Shown one piece after another: positions 6,714 to 15,050 of a stretch of DNA of 23,611 nucleotides. The notes below the pieces were generated by a model, which did no database searches, was not told where the DNA came from, and saw only the letters and a program-made list of their open reading frames with translations. The stretch's first letter is position 1, and each line of letters opens with the position of its first letter. Source of the DNA: CAG-791 sp963650385 (GTDB lineage Bacteria > Bacillota > Clostridia > Lachnospirales > Lachnospiraceae); contig CAVJLL010000036.1 in NCBI GenBank assembly GCA_963650385.1, forward strand, positions 1 to 23,611, written 5' to 3'. The position numbers and the translations under genes were made by a program.

Positions 6714-7817
6714 ATGTCCTTTCGAAGGAAGCTGATCATCGCTTTTTCCATTGTAATCGTATTGCCGGCACTTTTGTCATATGCGTCATTCCGGGTGATC
6801 TGCCATGTGCTGCCACGGGATGCGGCGCTGGTTCCCAAGAGCATCATTATGACGCTGGGGATTACGATCGTGATCATTCTGGTGGTTACGGCGCTCTTGC
6901 TGATCAGCTGGCTGAAATCGAGTCTTCTGGACCCGGTCAATCAGCTCAAAACAGCAATGAGTCAGATCCGGGATGGAAATCTGGATTATATCCTGTCTAC
7001 GACACAGACCGGAGAAATCGGTGAGCTGTACCGCGGCTACGAGGACATGCGGCTTCGCCTGAAGGAATCCGCAGAGGAGAAGCTGGAAAATGATAAACAC
7101 GACCGGGAACTGATCAGCAATATTTCACACGATCTGAAAACGCCCATCACGTCCATCAAGGGATACGTAGAGGGGCTTCTCGACGGTGTGGCGAACACCC
7201 CGGAGAAGCAGGAAAAGTACCTTCGGACCATCTACAGCAAGGTGGGAGATATGGTGAAGCTGATCAATGAGCTGACGCTGTATTCCAAGATCGACAATGA
7301 TAAAATTCCGTATAACTTCCGGCGCATCAATCTGTGGGATTATTTTGGAGATTGTGTGGAAGAAATTGGGATGGATCTGGAATCCAGGAACATTGAGCTG
7401 AATTATTCCAATCTTCTTCCGCGCGATACGGAAATGATTGCAGATCCGGAACAGTTTAAGCGGGTGATCAACAATATCATCAGCAACAGTGTGAAATACA
7501 TGGATAAATCACACGGCAGAATTGACATTCGTCTGCTGGACGAGCAGGATAGTGTGCGGATTGAGATCGAGGATAACGGAAGAGGCATTGCAGCAAAGGA
7601 TCTTCCGAATATATTTGATCGGTTTTACCGGGCGGACGCCTCGCGGAATTCCGCAACCGGCGGAAGCGGCATAGGGCTGTCCATTGTGAAGAAGATCGTA
7701 GAGGATCACGGCGGATATATCTGGGCGACCGGGAAGGAGCATGTGGGGACCTGCATGCATCTGGTATTCCGCAAGTATCGTGAGAACCGGCCGGCGGATG
7801 AAACTGTAACAGCATGA
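6714..7817 (+). CDS. Sensor histidine kinase with very short extracellular loop
   Basis: A 367-residue kinase when started at the ATG at 6714, which has AAGGAGG nine bases upstream; the frame also extends to a TTG at 6681 without a comparable site. Two membrane segments (about 7-29 and 45-66) leave only about 15 residues outside. A HAMP-like linker (63-118) follows, then the phosphoacceptor SHDLKTP with His139. The ATPase boxes are NNIISNSVKY (253-262), DNGRGI (287-292) and GGSGIGLSI (316-324). All kinase motifs are intact. Such small loops are typical of kinases that sense within the membrane or through a partner protein; the stimulus is not evident. It precedes its response regulator, the reverse of the more common order, with an 86-base gap that holds a short GGAGG/CCTCC hairpin. 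Confidence 0.95.
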   Translation: MSFRRKLIIAFSIVIVLPALLSYASFRVICHVLPRDAALVPKSIIMTLGITIVIILVVTALLLISWLKSSLLDPVNQLKTAMSQIRDGNLDYILSTTQTGEIGELYRGYEDMRLRLKESAEEKLENDKHDRELISNISHDLKTPITSIKGYVEGLLDGVANTPEKQEKYLRTIYSKVGDMVKLINELTLYSKIDNDKIPYNFRRINLWDYFGDCVEEIGMDLESRNIELNYSNLLPRDTEMIADPEQFKRVINNIISNSVKYMDKSHGRIDIRLLDEQDSVRIEIEDNGRGIAAKDLPNIFDRFYRADASRNSATGGSGIGLSIVKKIVEDHGGYIWATGKEHVGTCMHLVFRKYRENRPADETVTA

Positions 7818-7904
7818 GGGGGCACCCAGGGAGGCGGCCTCCTGAACAAAAGCGCAGCGGACGAATCGCCGCAGCTTGCAGCAGGAAGGTAAAGGAACTA
7901 CAGC

Positions 7905-8594
7905 ATGAGCAGAATTCTGATTATTGAAGACGAAGAATCCATTGCAGATCTGGAAAAGGATTATCTGGAGGTTTCGGATTTTGAAGTGACGGTGGAGACC
8001 AGAGGAGATACGGGACTGAAGACGGCATTGGCAGAGCCGTTTGACCTTATTATTCTGGACCTGATGCTGCCGGGCATGGATGGATTTGAGGTCTGCAGGC
8101 GGATTCGGGAGCAGAAGAATCTCCCGATTCTGATGGTGTCCGCGAAAAAGGATGACATCGACAAGATCAAGGGGCTGGGACTGGGAGCGGATGACTATAT
8201 GACCAAGCCGTTCAGCCCCAGCGAGCTGGTGGCACGCGTAAAGGCGCATCTGGCGCAGTATGAGCGCCTGGTGGGTGTAGGGAAACCGGAAAATACGGTC
8301 ATCGAGATCCGCGGCCTGAAAATTGATAAGACCGCGCGCAGGGTCTGGGTTGACGGAGAGGAGAAGCAGTTCACCACCAAGGAGTTTGATCTGCTGACCT
8401 TCCTGGCAGAGAATCCAAACCACGTTTTCTCGAAGGACGAACTCTTCCGCAGAGTCTGGAACATGGACAGCGTTGGGGACATTGCGACCGTAACCGTTCA
8501 TATTAAGAAGATTCGCGAGAAACTGGAATACGACACCTCCAATCCGCAGTATATTGAAACCATCTGGGGGGTGGGGTATCGGTTTAAGATATAA
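7905..8594 (+). CDS. OmpR/PhoB-family response regulator
   Basis: The 229-residue protein has an N-terminal receiver domain with acidic pocket Glu-Asp-Glu at 8-10, phosphoacceptor Asp52 (LIILDLMLPGMDG) and Lys101 in YMTKPFSP. A C-terminal winged-helix DNA-binding domain runs from about 135 to 229 and ends in the typical TVTVHIKKIREKLE and IWGVGYRF segments. A purine-rich AAAGGAA site lies 10 bases upstream of the ATG. It should be phosphorylated by the kinase encoded just before it. The MATE gene starts 11 bases after its stop, so kinase, regulator and transporter form one operon. Plausible targets are this operon and the two flanking envelope-acylation clusters, but I can define no binding site. 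Confidence 0.96.
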   Translation: MSRILIIEDEESIADLEKDYLEVSDFEVTVETRGDTGLKTALAEPFDLIILDLMLPGMDGFEVCRRIREQKNLPILMVSAKKDDIDKIKGLGLGADDYMTKPFSPSELVARVKAHLAQYERLVGVGKPENTVIEIRGLKIDKTARRVWVDGEEKQFTTKEFDLLTFLAENPNHVFSKDELFRRVWNMDSVGDIATVTVHIKKIREKLEYDTSNPQYIETIWGVGYRFKI

Positions 8595-8605
8595 GGTACT
8601 GCAGA

Positions 8606-9958
8606 ATGACACATGACATGACAAAGGGCAGAATGCTGCCCATTCTGGTTAAATTTACGATCCCGCTGGTACTGGGAAACCTTCTTCAGCTTACATACAA
8701 TGCGGCCGACAGCATCATCGTCGGCCGCTTTGTCGGTGCATCGGCGCTTGCGGCGGTCGGAACGAGCAACCCGCTGATTACACTGTTTATCCTTTTTGAA
8801 CAGGGCATCTGCCTGGGAACGGGCGTACTGATCGGCATGATGTTCGGTGCGCAGCAGTATGAGAGACTGCAGCGGCAGGTTTCCACCGGAATGGTATCCG
8901 GCATTATTTTTTCGGCGGCGATGGCTTTGATGACGATTGCAGCCGCACCGCAGCTGCTGCAGCTGCTGCAGGTGGACGCGGCCATATTGGACGAGGCGGT
9001 CCTGTATCTGCGGATTGTTGCATTTGGCCTGCTGTTTAATTTTATTTATAATTACTTTGCGGGGACGCTTCGGGCGATGGGAGATTCCAAGTCACCGCTT
9101 CTGTTCCTGGCATTGAGTGCAGCATTGAATGTAGCCGGCGATTTGTTCTTCGTGATCGTATTCCACATGGGAATTGTCGGCTGCGCAGTAGCAACCGTGC
9201 TGTCAGAAGGATTGTCCGGTATATTGTGCTTTATCTACATTCAGAGGAGGATCCCTCTCCTGCAGCTCGGGAGAAAATGGCTTCTTTTTGACGGGAGTCT
9301 TCTGAAGCTGACGCTGCAGTACGGCTTTGTCAGCGCCATGCAGCAGTGTGCGGTGCAGGTCGGCAAGCTCGGAATTCAGGGCATTGTCAACACCATGGGC
9401 GTAGCCTCTACGGCGGCCTTCAGTGCCGTCAACCGCGTGGACGATTATGCCATCGTCATCGAACAGAATGTAGCGCACGCCATGACCAGCGTGATGGCGC
9501 AGAACGAAGGCGCCGGCGAGCACAGGAGGGTCTATCAGGCCTACCGTTACGGAATGGCAATGGAGCTGGTATACGGTGTGCTGGTAGGCTTTGCCTTTTA
9601 TTTTCTGGCAGAGCCGGTGATGCTGCTGTTCACGCAGGAGGCGGAGGTAATTGCCATCGGCAAGACGTATCTGCACCTGATTGCCTTTATGTATATTCTT
9701 CCCGGACTTACCAACGGCCTGCAGGGATATTTCCGCGGAATCGGAGACCTTAAGGTTACATTGATCAGCAGCATGCTGAATATGTCGGTCCGCGTTGCGG
9801 CAGCGGCACCGATGGTGTTCGTGTTCCATATGGGAATGGAGGCCATTCCGTGGTCGTACCTCCTGGGGTGGGCGGCCATGATCGCCTTTGAGCTGCCGTT
9901 TTACCGCAAATGGAACCGCGAGCATCTGATGAAGCAGTGCGAACAGGAGCAGCAGTGA
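8606..9958 (+). CDS. MATE-family efflux transporter
   Basis: A 450-residue integral membrane protein with about 12 hydrophobic segments and the MATE N-terminal pattern (MLPILVKFTIPLVLGNLLQLTYNAADSIIVGRFVG in the first 50 residues). A second, similar half starts near residue 235, as in the two-fold MATE architecture. The family exports organic cations, drugs or metabolites using sodium or proton gradients; the substrate cannot be read from the sequence. Translation starts 11 bases after the response regulator stop, with a weak AAGGT site, so it is co-expressed with the two-component system. That linkage suggests regulated export of an inhibitory compound. Repeat copy D starts at its stop codon. 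Confidence 0.94.
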   Translation: MTHDMTKGRMLPILVKFTIPLVLGNLLQLTYNAADSIIVGRFVGASALAAVGTSNPLITLFILFEQGICLGTGVLIGMMFGAQQYERLQRQVSTGMVSGIIFSAAMALMTIAAAPQLLQLLQVDAAILDEAVLYLRIVAFGLLFNFIYNYFAGTLRAMGDSKSPLLFLALSAALNVAGDLFFVIVFHMGIVGCAVATVLSEGLSGILCFIYIQRRIPLLQLGRKWLLFDGSLLKLTLQYGFVSAMQQCAVQVGKLGIQGIVNTMGVASTAAFSAVNRVDDYAIVIEQNVAHAMTSVMAQNEGAGEHRRVYQAYRYGMAMELVYGVLVGFAFYFLAEPVMLLFTQEAEVIAIGKTYLHLIAFMYILPGLTNGLQGYFRGIGDLKVTLISSMLNMSVRVAAAAPMVFVFHMGMEAIPWSYLLGWAAMIAFELPFYRKWNREHLMKQCEQEQQ

Positions 9959-10015
9959 TAATATGCCTGCAGGCAGCGGGGCTACGCTAAAATGCGGCAG
10001 ATGCCAGGCAGATAC
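9957..10015. repeat. Palindromic intergenic repeat, copy D (short subtype)
   Basis: The element runs GATAATATGCCTGCAGGCAGC, then CTACGCTAAAATGCGGCAGATGCC and ends CAGATAC. It corresponds to the centre plus right arm of copy C and matches copy A read in reverse along its length. It begins at the MATE stop codon and lies 45 bases upstream of the DUF6472-like gene. Confidence 0.7.
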
Positions 10016-10060
10016 ACGTGATGAATGTCTGTGAGAAACCGCAGGACGGAAGGGGATAGT

Positions 10061-10252
10061 ATGGCAGATTGCGATACCTGCAATAATCTGGAATGGGATG
10101 AGGACGAGCAGGAGTATTTCTGCGCGGCGGACGTGGATGAGGACGACTACGGCCGCATGCTGCAGGAAGAGGCAGGCGGTCATCCGCACCAGCGCTGCCC
10201 TTATTGGGTCAACGGTGATGAATATGCAGTGGTGCGTCACCAGGCATTTTAG
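10061..10252 (+). CDS. Small Cys-containing acidic protein, DUF6472-like
   Basis: The 63-residue protein starts at the ATG preceded by GGAAGGGG; the frame can be extended to 10025, but that part lacks a ribosome site and belongs to the spacer. It carries CxxC at Cys4 and Cys7, single Cys21 and Cys46, a strongly acidic middle and the ending CPYW...DEYAVVRHQ. I recognise this pattern from small Lachnospiraceae proteins annotated as DUF6472; the assignment is from memory. The four Cys suggest a zinc-ribbon-like metal site. Its function is unknown. It sits 9 bases before the second MBOAT gene and is probably co-transcribed with it. Confidence 0.85.
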   Translation: MADCDTCNNLEWDEDEQEYFCAADVDEDDYGRMLQEEAGGHPHQRCPYWVNGDEYAVVRHQAF

Positions 10253-10261
10253 AGAATCGAT

Positions 10262-11776
10262 ATGGTATTCAATTCCTTCTTTTTCATTTTCATATTCATG
10301 CCGTTGGTGACGGCCGGATGGTATCTTCTGAATAAAAAGAGCGCAGCGGCGGCGGAGTGGTTCCTGATTGCCATGGGACTGTGGTTCTACGGCAGCTTTG
10401 GAAGCATGTACCTGCTTATCCTGGCACTGAGCATCCTCTTTAATTACGGAGTCGGAATCTTGCTGCGGAGGCAAAACAAGGGCCTTCTTGCTGCCGGGAT
10501 CGCGGTCAATCTGTTCTTCATGTGCTGGTTCAAGTATGTGACACCGGCACTGGTTTCCTGCGCCGAGGCCGGGCAGCTGACGGTTTCGCAGGGAACGCTG
10601 GATTTCCTTTCCGTCGGGCTCCCGGTCGGATTTTCGTTTTATACGTTCAGCCAGATTTTGTATCTGGTGGATTCCTTCCATGGGAAGATTGCAGGGGACG
10701 GCTTTCGGCGGTATGTGCTGTATCTGAGCTATTTTCCGAAAATAATCGAAGGCCCCATCACCTGCTACGAGGAAATCGCATCGCAGTTCCGGGAGGCGCA
10801 GCGAAGACGCTTTGATGCGGAAGCCTTTGCAAGAGGGCTGAGCCTTTTTGTCTTTGGACTGGCCAAAAAGCTCCTGATCGCGGATGTGCTGGCAGGGGCA
10901 GCGACCTTCGGCATTCAGAGTGCCTGGTATCTGGATACACTGGCAGGACTTCTTACCATGAGCTGTTATGCACTGCAGCTGTATTACGATTTCTCCGGAT
11001 ATTGCGATATGGCAATGGGAATTTCGGCAATGCTGGGAATCGAGCTGCCGTTGAATTTCAACGCGCCGTTCCGGGCGGAAAGCTTCCCGGAATTCTGGAA
11101 GCGCTGGCACATGACACTCACAAGGTTTTTTACAAAATACGTGTACATTCCGCTGGGAGGAAGCCGGAAGGGAACGCTGCGGACGGCAGCAAATATCATG
11201 CTGGTGTTCCTGCTGTCGGCGCTCTGGCACGGGCTGGGCACGACGTATCTGATCTGGGGGCTTTTGTCCGGCGCCTTTGTTGCAGCAGGGAGCCTCTGGA
11301 CGAAGCGAAAGAATGCAGGACAGAAGGAAGCGAAGGGCAGCACGCCTTTCGCCGGAAAACGCGGATTCATACGGCGTTTTATAAAGCGCGGGAAGGTGTA
11401 TCTGCTGTTTTTGTTCACACTGGTCTTTTTTGCGGCGCCCAGTACCGAATACAGTCTGGTGATTCTAAAGAACCTGTTCCGTCCGATGTATCCCGGCTGG
11501 CTGTACCGGATGGCGGCAAAGCTCGATGTTCCGGAATTCTGGGTCATCAACAAGGCGGTCAGCGCAGCGGCGCCGTCGCTGCAGAATCCGGTGCTCCTTC
11601 TGGAGCTTCTGGCCGTTTCCGTCATCGGACTGGTTCTGACGCAGGGGCGAACAGCGGCAGAGCTGGCGGCAAAGCTGCGGCTTACGAGGAGAAATGCAGT
11701 ACTGATCGGAATTCTGTTGGTACTGTGCCTGTGCTCCATGTCCGGAGTGTCTACGTACCTGTATTTTAAGTTTTGA
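10262..11776 (+). CDS. MBOAT-family membrane O-acyltransferase (AlgI-like)
   Basis: A 504-residue polytopic membrane protein starting MVFNSFFFIFIFMPLV, the usual N-terminus of AlgI-type acyltransferases. Motifs are GFSFYTFSQILYLVD (123-137), SYFPKIIEGPITCYEE (156-171), LQLYYDFSGYCDMAMGI (238-254) and EFWKRWHMTLTRFF with His283. YIPLGGSRKG follows at 295-304, and the presumed catalytic His323 lies in LSALWHGLG. The YIPLGGSRKG segment is typical of alginate and peptidoglycan O-acetylation MBOATs and is absent from the other MBOAT in this window. No carrier protein or loading enzyme is next to it, so an acetyl group donated indirectly by a cytosolic pool is likelier here. A membrane-anchored SGNH gene follows 16 bases later, completing the standard two-gene acetylation pair. 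The ribosome site is weak. Confidence 0.95.
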   Translation: MVFNSFFFIFIFMPLVTAGWYLLNKKSAAAAEWFLIAMGLWFYGSFGSMYLLILALSILFNYGVGILLRRQNKGLLAAGIAVNLFFMCWFKYVTPALVSCAEAGQLTVSQGTLDFLSVGLPVGFSFYTFSQILYLVDSFHGKIAGDGFRRYVLYLSYFPKIIEGPITCYEEIASQFREAQRRRFDAEAFARGLSLFVFGLAKKLLIADVLAGAATFGIQSAWYLDTLAGLLTMSCYALQLYYDFSGYCDMAMGISAMLGIELPLNFNAPFRAESFPEFWKRWHMTLTRFFTKYVYIPLGGSRKGTLRTAANIMLVFLLSALWHGLGTTYLIWGLLSGAFVAAGSLWTKRKNAGQKEAKGSTPFAGKRGFIRRFIKRGKVYLLFLFTLVFFAAPSTEYSLVILKNLFRPMYPGWLYRMAAKLDVPEFWVINKAVSAAAPSLQNPVLLLELLAVSVIGLVLTQGRTAAELAAKLRLTRRNAVLIGILLVLCLCSMSGVSTYLYFKF

Positions 11777-11792
11777 AGTAATTAGTCAGAGG

Positions 11793-12926
11793 ATGAATCT
11801 GAGAATGCGGCTGAAGCAAGCGGAAAACAACAAACACAGCAGACGGATCGAGGCGTCGCCGGCGCGGTTTCTCGGCGCTTTGGCGGCAGCGGCCGGCCTG
11901 TGCGCCGGCCTGTGCGCGCTGACGGTGTTTTTGCTGGATCCGTTCTATCATTATCACAAGCCGTGGTTTGGACTGAAGGCGGTTCTGAACGAGAAGGAAT
12001 ACCAGGTTGTCGGAACGCTCCGGCACTTTTCGTATGACAGCGTACTCGTGGGCTCCTCTGTCGTAGAGAACAACGACAATCGCTGGTACGACGAGGCATT
12101 CGGAGGAACGACGATCAAGGCGGTGCGCAGCTACGGCGGCGTGGCAGATCTGGTATGGTATCTGCAGGAGGCATTTGCAGCGCAGGAGGTGAAGCGGGTG
12201 TATTTTAACCTGGATCCGTCTTCGCTGATCCAGGAGGCAGAAACGACGTTTGAGGCTTCGGGCTGCCCCATGTATCTGTACGATAACAATCCGTTCAATG
12301 ATGTAAAGTATCTGCTGAACGCCGCGGTTTTATTTGAGAAAATCCCGTATGAACTCGCACAGTCCTTCTCTGCGGACTATGAGGAGGGCCTTTCTTATAA
12401 CTGGGCGGAGGGGAAGGACTTTTCGGAAAACGGCGTACTGACGCATTATGTGCGGCGAAGCGAGGCGGCCCAAATGCTGCCGCAGACAGCAAAAGAACAG
12501 GAGCTGCAGGCCAATCTGGCGCTTCTGGAGCAGGTGGTGCAGGAGCATCCCGAAACGGAATTCTATTTCTTCTATCCGCCGTACTCCATGATCTGGTGGG
12601 ACGATGCCGTTCGAGGCGGCCTGAAGGATGTATATCTGTATGACGAGGCGCAGATTGCGAAGGCGCTGCTGGCCTATGATAACGTGCACTTTTACGATTT
12701 TCAGAATGAAACGGAGATCGTAACGGATCTGAACCGGTATATGGATACGGTGCACTTTGATCCGCAGGTAAATTACGAGATCTGCATGAAAATGGCGGCG
12801 AATCAGAACGAGGTGACACCGGAGAATCTCGAAGAGACCTTCCGCAAAACCGGAGAGCTGGTGGATGCCTATGAGGCGGAGCAGATTCCGGCGTATGAAG
12901 CGGACGGCAGATTTACCTATGAGTAG
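11793..12926 (+). CDS. Membrane-anchored SGNH-like O-acylation partner (AlgX/DltD-like role)
   Basis: A 377-residue protein with one membrane segment at about 26-48 and a large probable extracytoplasmic domain. The nucleophile motif is VLVGSSVVEN (Ser89) and the distal catalytic pair is MDTVHFDP (Asp318, His321), giving an SGNH triad. It follows the MBOAT gene by 16 bases. Proteins with this layout beside MBOATs transfer acetyl groups to the polymer or assist the MBOAT. Overall it shares little with the 511-residue SGNH protein of the minus-strand operon beyond the topology and triad. The ATG at 11793 has AGAGG directly adjacent, which is too close to be ideal; the ATG at 11805, four codons on, is better spaced and may be the true start. 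Confidence 0.85.
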   Translation: MNLRMRLKQAENNKHSRRIEASPARFLGALAAAAGLCAGLCALTVFLLDPFYHYHKPWFGLKAVLNEKEYQVVGTLRHFSYDSVLVGSSVVENNDNRWYDEAFGGTTIKAVRSYGGVADLVWYLQEAFAAQEVKRVYFNLDPSSLIQEAETTFEASGCPMYLYDNNPFNDVKYLLNAAVLFEKIPYELAQSFSADYEEGLSYNWAEGKDFSENGVLTHYVRRSEAAQMLPQTAKEQELQANLALLEQVVQEHPETEFYFFYPPYSMIWWDDAVRGGLKDVYLYDEAQIAKALLAYDNVHFYDFQNETEIVTDLNRYMDTVHFDPQVNYEICMKMAANQNEVTPENLEETFRKTGELVDAYEAEQIPAYEADGRFTYE

Positions 12927-12927
12927 A

Positions 12928-12966
12928 GACCGTGGTTCACGCTGAAATACGGCAGATGTGGAACCG
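12928..12966. repeat. Palindromic intergenic repeat, copy E (half element)
   Basis: GTGGTTCACGCTGAAATACG then GCAGATGTGGAACCGATGC aligns with the right arm of copy C (GGATTCACGTTGAAATGCGGCAGG). Only one arm is present. It begins at the stop codon of the SGNH gene and ends about 30 bases before the next start codon. Confidence 0.55.
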
Positions 12967-12993
12967 ATGCATGCGAAAGAGGAGGGAACAGCG

Positions 12994-13827
12994 ATGGCAG
13001 TCAGCGGATGGTACAAAAGCGGAAACGAACTGATCGGAGAGCTGGTTCATACAAAGGTTCCGGGAGACATGGCGGCAATCTGGTACCTGGGACAGGCAGG
13101 GATCATCATAAAGGCCGGCGGAAAGCTGATCGCGGTGGATCCGTATCTGGGCGTACCGAATCCGGATACGAGGCGCTTCGCACCGCCCTTTTCGGCCACA
13201 TGCGTGGATTTCCTGGACGCTGTGCTGTGCACGCACAACCACAGCGACCATCTGGATCCCGGCACGCTGCGCGGCATTGCGATGGCCTCGCCGAAGACCA
13301 GATTTATCGTACCGCGGCCATGGATTTCTGTGGCGGCAGCCTGTGGTATTAAGCCGGAGAACATCATCGGCGCCGCAGCCGGAGAGAAAATATCCATAGC
13401 CGGCGCAGCCATTTATCCCGTCCCGGCAGCGCATGAGGAACTGACAAGGGACGCAAACGGAGATTATGAGAATCTCGGGTATGTGATGAAGTTCGCGGCG
13501 GCGACCATCTATCATGCCGGGGATACCGTGGAGTGGGAGAGCATGACAAAGGACCTTCGGCCGTACGGAATCGACGTAGCCTGTCTTCCCATCAACGGGA
13601 GCGACTGGAAACGGAAGCGGGCGAACATCATCGGGAATCTCAATGCCAGGGAGGCTGCGGATGTCGCAGAGGAAATCGGTGCGGATCTTCTGATTCCGCT
13701 GCACTATGACCTTTTCCCGCACAACGGAGAGAATCCCGGGCATCTTGCGGATTATATGTTCCAGTATCACTTTGGACGCAAGTATCATTTCATGGCACCC
13801 GGGGAGCGTTTCTTCTATTGCAGATGA
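12994..13827 (+). CDS. UlaG-like metallo-beta-lactamase-fold hydrolase
   Basis: The 277-residue protein starts at the ATG with AGGAGGGA eight bases upstream; an in-frame GTG at 12958 lies within the repeat and is unlikely. The metal-binding set of the fold is complete: HNHSDHLD (His81, His83, Asp85, His86), His147 in AAHEEL, Asp177 in YHAGDT and His237 in IPLHYD. Early segments WYLGQAGIIIK and IAVDPYLG are typical of the UlaG (L-ascorbate-6-phosphate lactonase) group. No ascorbate PTS genes are near, so the natural substrate is uncertain and may be another lactone or phosphate ester. Its stop codon overlaps the start of mutY (ATGA), so the two are translationally coupled. Confidence 0.9.
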   Translation: MAVSGWYKSGNELIGELVHTKVPGDMAAIWYLGQAGIIIKAGGKLIAVDPYLGVPNPDTRRFAPPFSATCVDFLDAVLCTHNHSDHLDPGTLRGIAMASPKTRFIVPRPWISVAAACGIKPENIIGAAAGEKISIAGAAIYPVPAAHEELTRDANGDYENLGYVMKFAAATIYHAGDTVEWESMTKDLRPYGIDVACLPINGSDWKRKRANIIGNLNAREAADVAEEIGADLLIPLHYDLFPHNGENPGHLADYMFQYHFGRKYHFMAPGERFFYCR

Positions 13828-14930
13828 ACAGCAGACAGACACAGAATCTTCTCATATGGTACGACCGGAATCGTCGGATTCTCCCATGGAGGGAGGATCC
13901 GACGCCTTATCATGTGTGGCTTTCGGAAATCATGCTCCAGCAGACGAGGGTAGAAGCGGGAAAAGCGTACTTTCAGCGCTTTATTCAGGCACTGCCGGAC
14001 ATTGCATCTCTGGCCGCGGCGCCGGAGGACGTGTACCTGAAGCTGTGGGAGGGCCTTGGCTACTATACAAGGGTTCGGAATCTTCACAAAGCGGCCGTTA
14101 TTATTATGGAAAAATACGGCGGCACCATGCCGGGGACAGCAAAGGAGCTGGAAACGCTGCCGGGAATCGGCTCCTATACAGCAGCGGCCATTGCCTCCAT
14201 TGCCTTCGGGCAGCCGGAGCCGGCTGTCGACGGAAACCTGCTGCGTATTTACGCGAGAATGACGCAGTACGCCGGTGATATTAAGAAAACGGCGGCGAAA
14301 ACAGCGGCGCATTCCTACTATCTGGAGCAGATGGCGGCAGCAGGGAATAGACCGGGAGATTTCAACCAGGCACTAATGGATCTGGGGGCCATGGTCTGCC
14401 TGCCGAACGGTGAGCCGCTCTGCGGGTTGTGCCCCTGGACGGAGTGGTGTCAGGCATATCGGACGGGGAGTCAGCTGCAGTATCCGGTGCTGACGGCGAA
14501 GAAGCCCAGACGCATAGAGAAGCGCACCATTCTGCTGATTACAGCCGGCGGGCGCACCGCCATTCGAAAGCGTCCGGACAGCGGGCTGTTGGCCGGTCTG
14601 TATGAGTTTCCGGGCATAGAAGGCGAGCTCACGAAGGCGGAAGCCCTGCAGGAGGCCTGCCGGCTGGGGGTTCTCACGGCACCGAGGGACGAAAAGAGTG
14701 ACGACAATGGTGCACAGAGCCGGCTGCTGCGGGTGGAAAGACTGCCGGATGCCAGGCATATTTTTTCCCATGTGGAATGGCACATGCGGGGATATCATCT
14801 GCAGCTTTCAATGACGCAGGAGGCGGAGGGCATCATCTGGGCGGCGAGAGAAGAGCTGGAGGAGGAATACTCCATTCCGTCGGCCTTTGAGACCTATCGC
14901 AGCTGGCTCCGGCTGCATGAACCGGTGTGA
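13824..14930 (+). CDS. mutY: A/G-specific adenine DNA glycosylase
   Basis: The 368-residue protein removes adenine mispaired with 8-oxoguanine or guanine. The catalytic Glu35 lies in LSEIMLQQTRV. The helix-hairpin-helix is LPGIGSYTAAAI (112-123), followed by Asp136 in PAVDGNLLRI. An iron-sulfur cluster loop has Cys192, Cys200, Cys203 and Cys209, that is C-x7-C-x2-C-x5-C, one residue longer in the first gap than in E. coli MutY. The C-terminal NUDIX-like domain, which recognises oxidised guanine, includes FSHVEWHMRGY. The start ATG overlaps the stop of the preceding gene by four bases; the TTG six bases earlier is a less likely alternative. All functional residues are present. Confidence 0.96.
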   Translation: MNSRQTQNLLIWYDRNRRILPWREDPTPYHVWLSEIMLQQTRVEAGKAYFQRFIQALPDIASLAAAPEDVYLKLWEGLGYYTRVRNLHKAAVIIMEKYGGTMPGTAKELETLPGIGSYTAAAIASIAFGQPEPAVDGNLLRIYARMTQYAGDIKKTAAKTAAHSYYLEQMAAAGNRPGDFNQALMDLGAMVCLPNGEPLCGLCPWTEWCQAYRTGSQLQYPVLTAKKPRRIEKRTILLITAGGRTAIRKRPDSGLLAGLYEFPGIEGELTKAEALQEACRLGVLTAPRDEKSDDNGAQSRLLRVERLPDARHIFSHVEWHMRGYHLQLSMTQEAEGIIWAAREELEEEYSIPSAFETYRSWLRLHEPV

Positions 14931-15050
14931 GATGCAAGGCGCCGAAAAGGGCACTGCAGTCAGATTGTTTGCCTCATCTGATCTGCGTCCGGCAAATGAT
15001 GTACAGAACGGCTGCAGTGACAGCGGCTTCTAGGGAAAGGAACGGTAACT

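Noticed and set aside
7509..8624. A 371-codon minus-strand frame opposite the kinase 3' end and response regulator
   Set aside because: It is the antisense shadow of two genes with complete two-component motifs.
9203..11230. A 675-codon open frame on the minus strand across the MATE, DUF6472-like and MBOAT genes
   Set aside because: It runs antisense to three well-supported genes, has no family features and a biased composition rich in His, Gln and Arg, as expected from the complement of GC-rich coding DNA.
14931..15050. Possible attenuator or terminator between mutY and the FliB-like gene
   Set aside because: Only a CACTGCAG/CTGCAGTG pair about 50 bases apart is seen, without a T-run or a compact stem.
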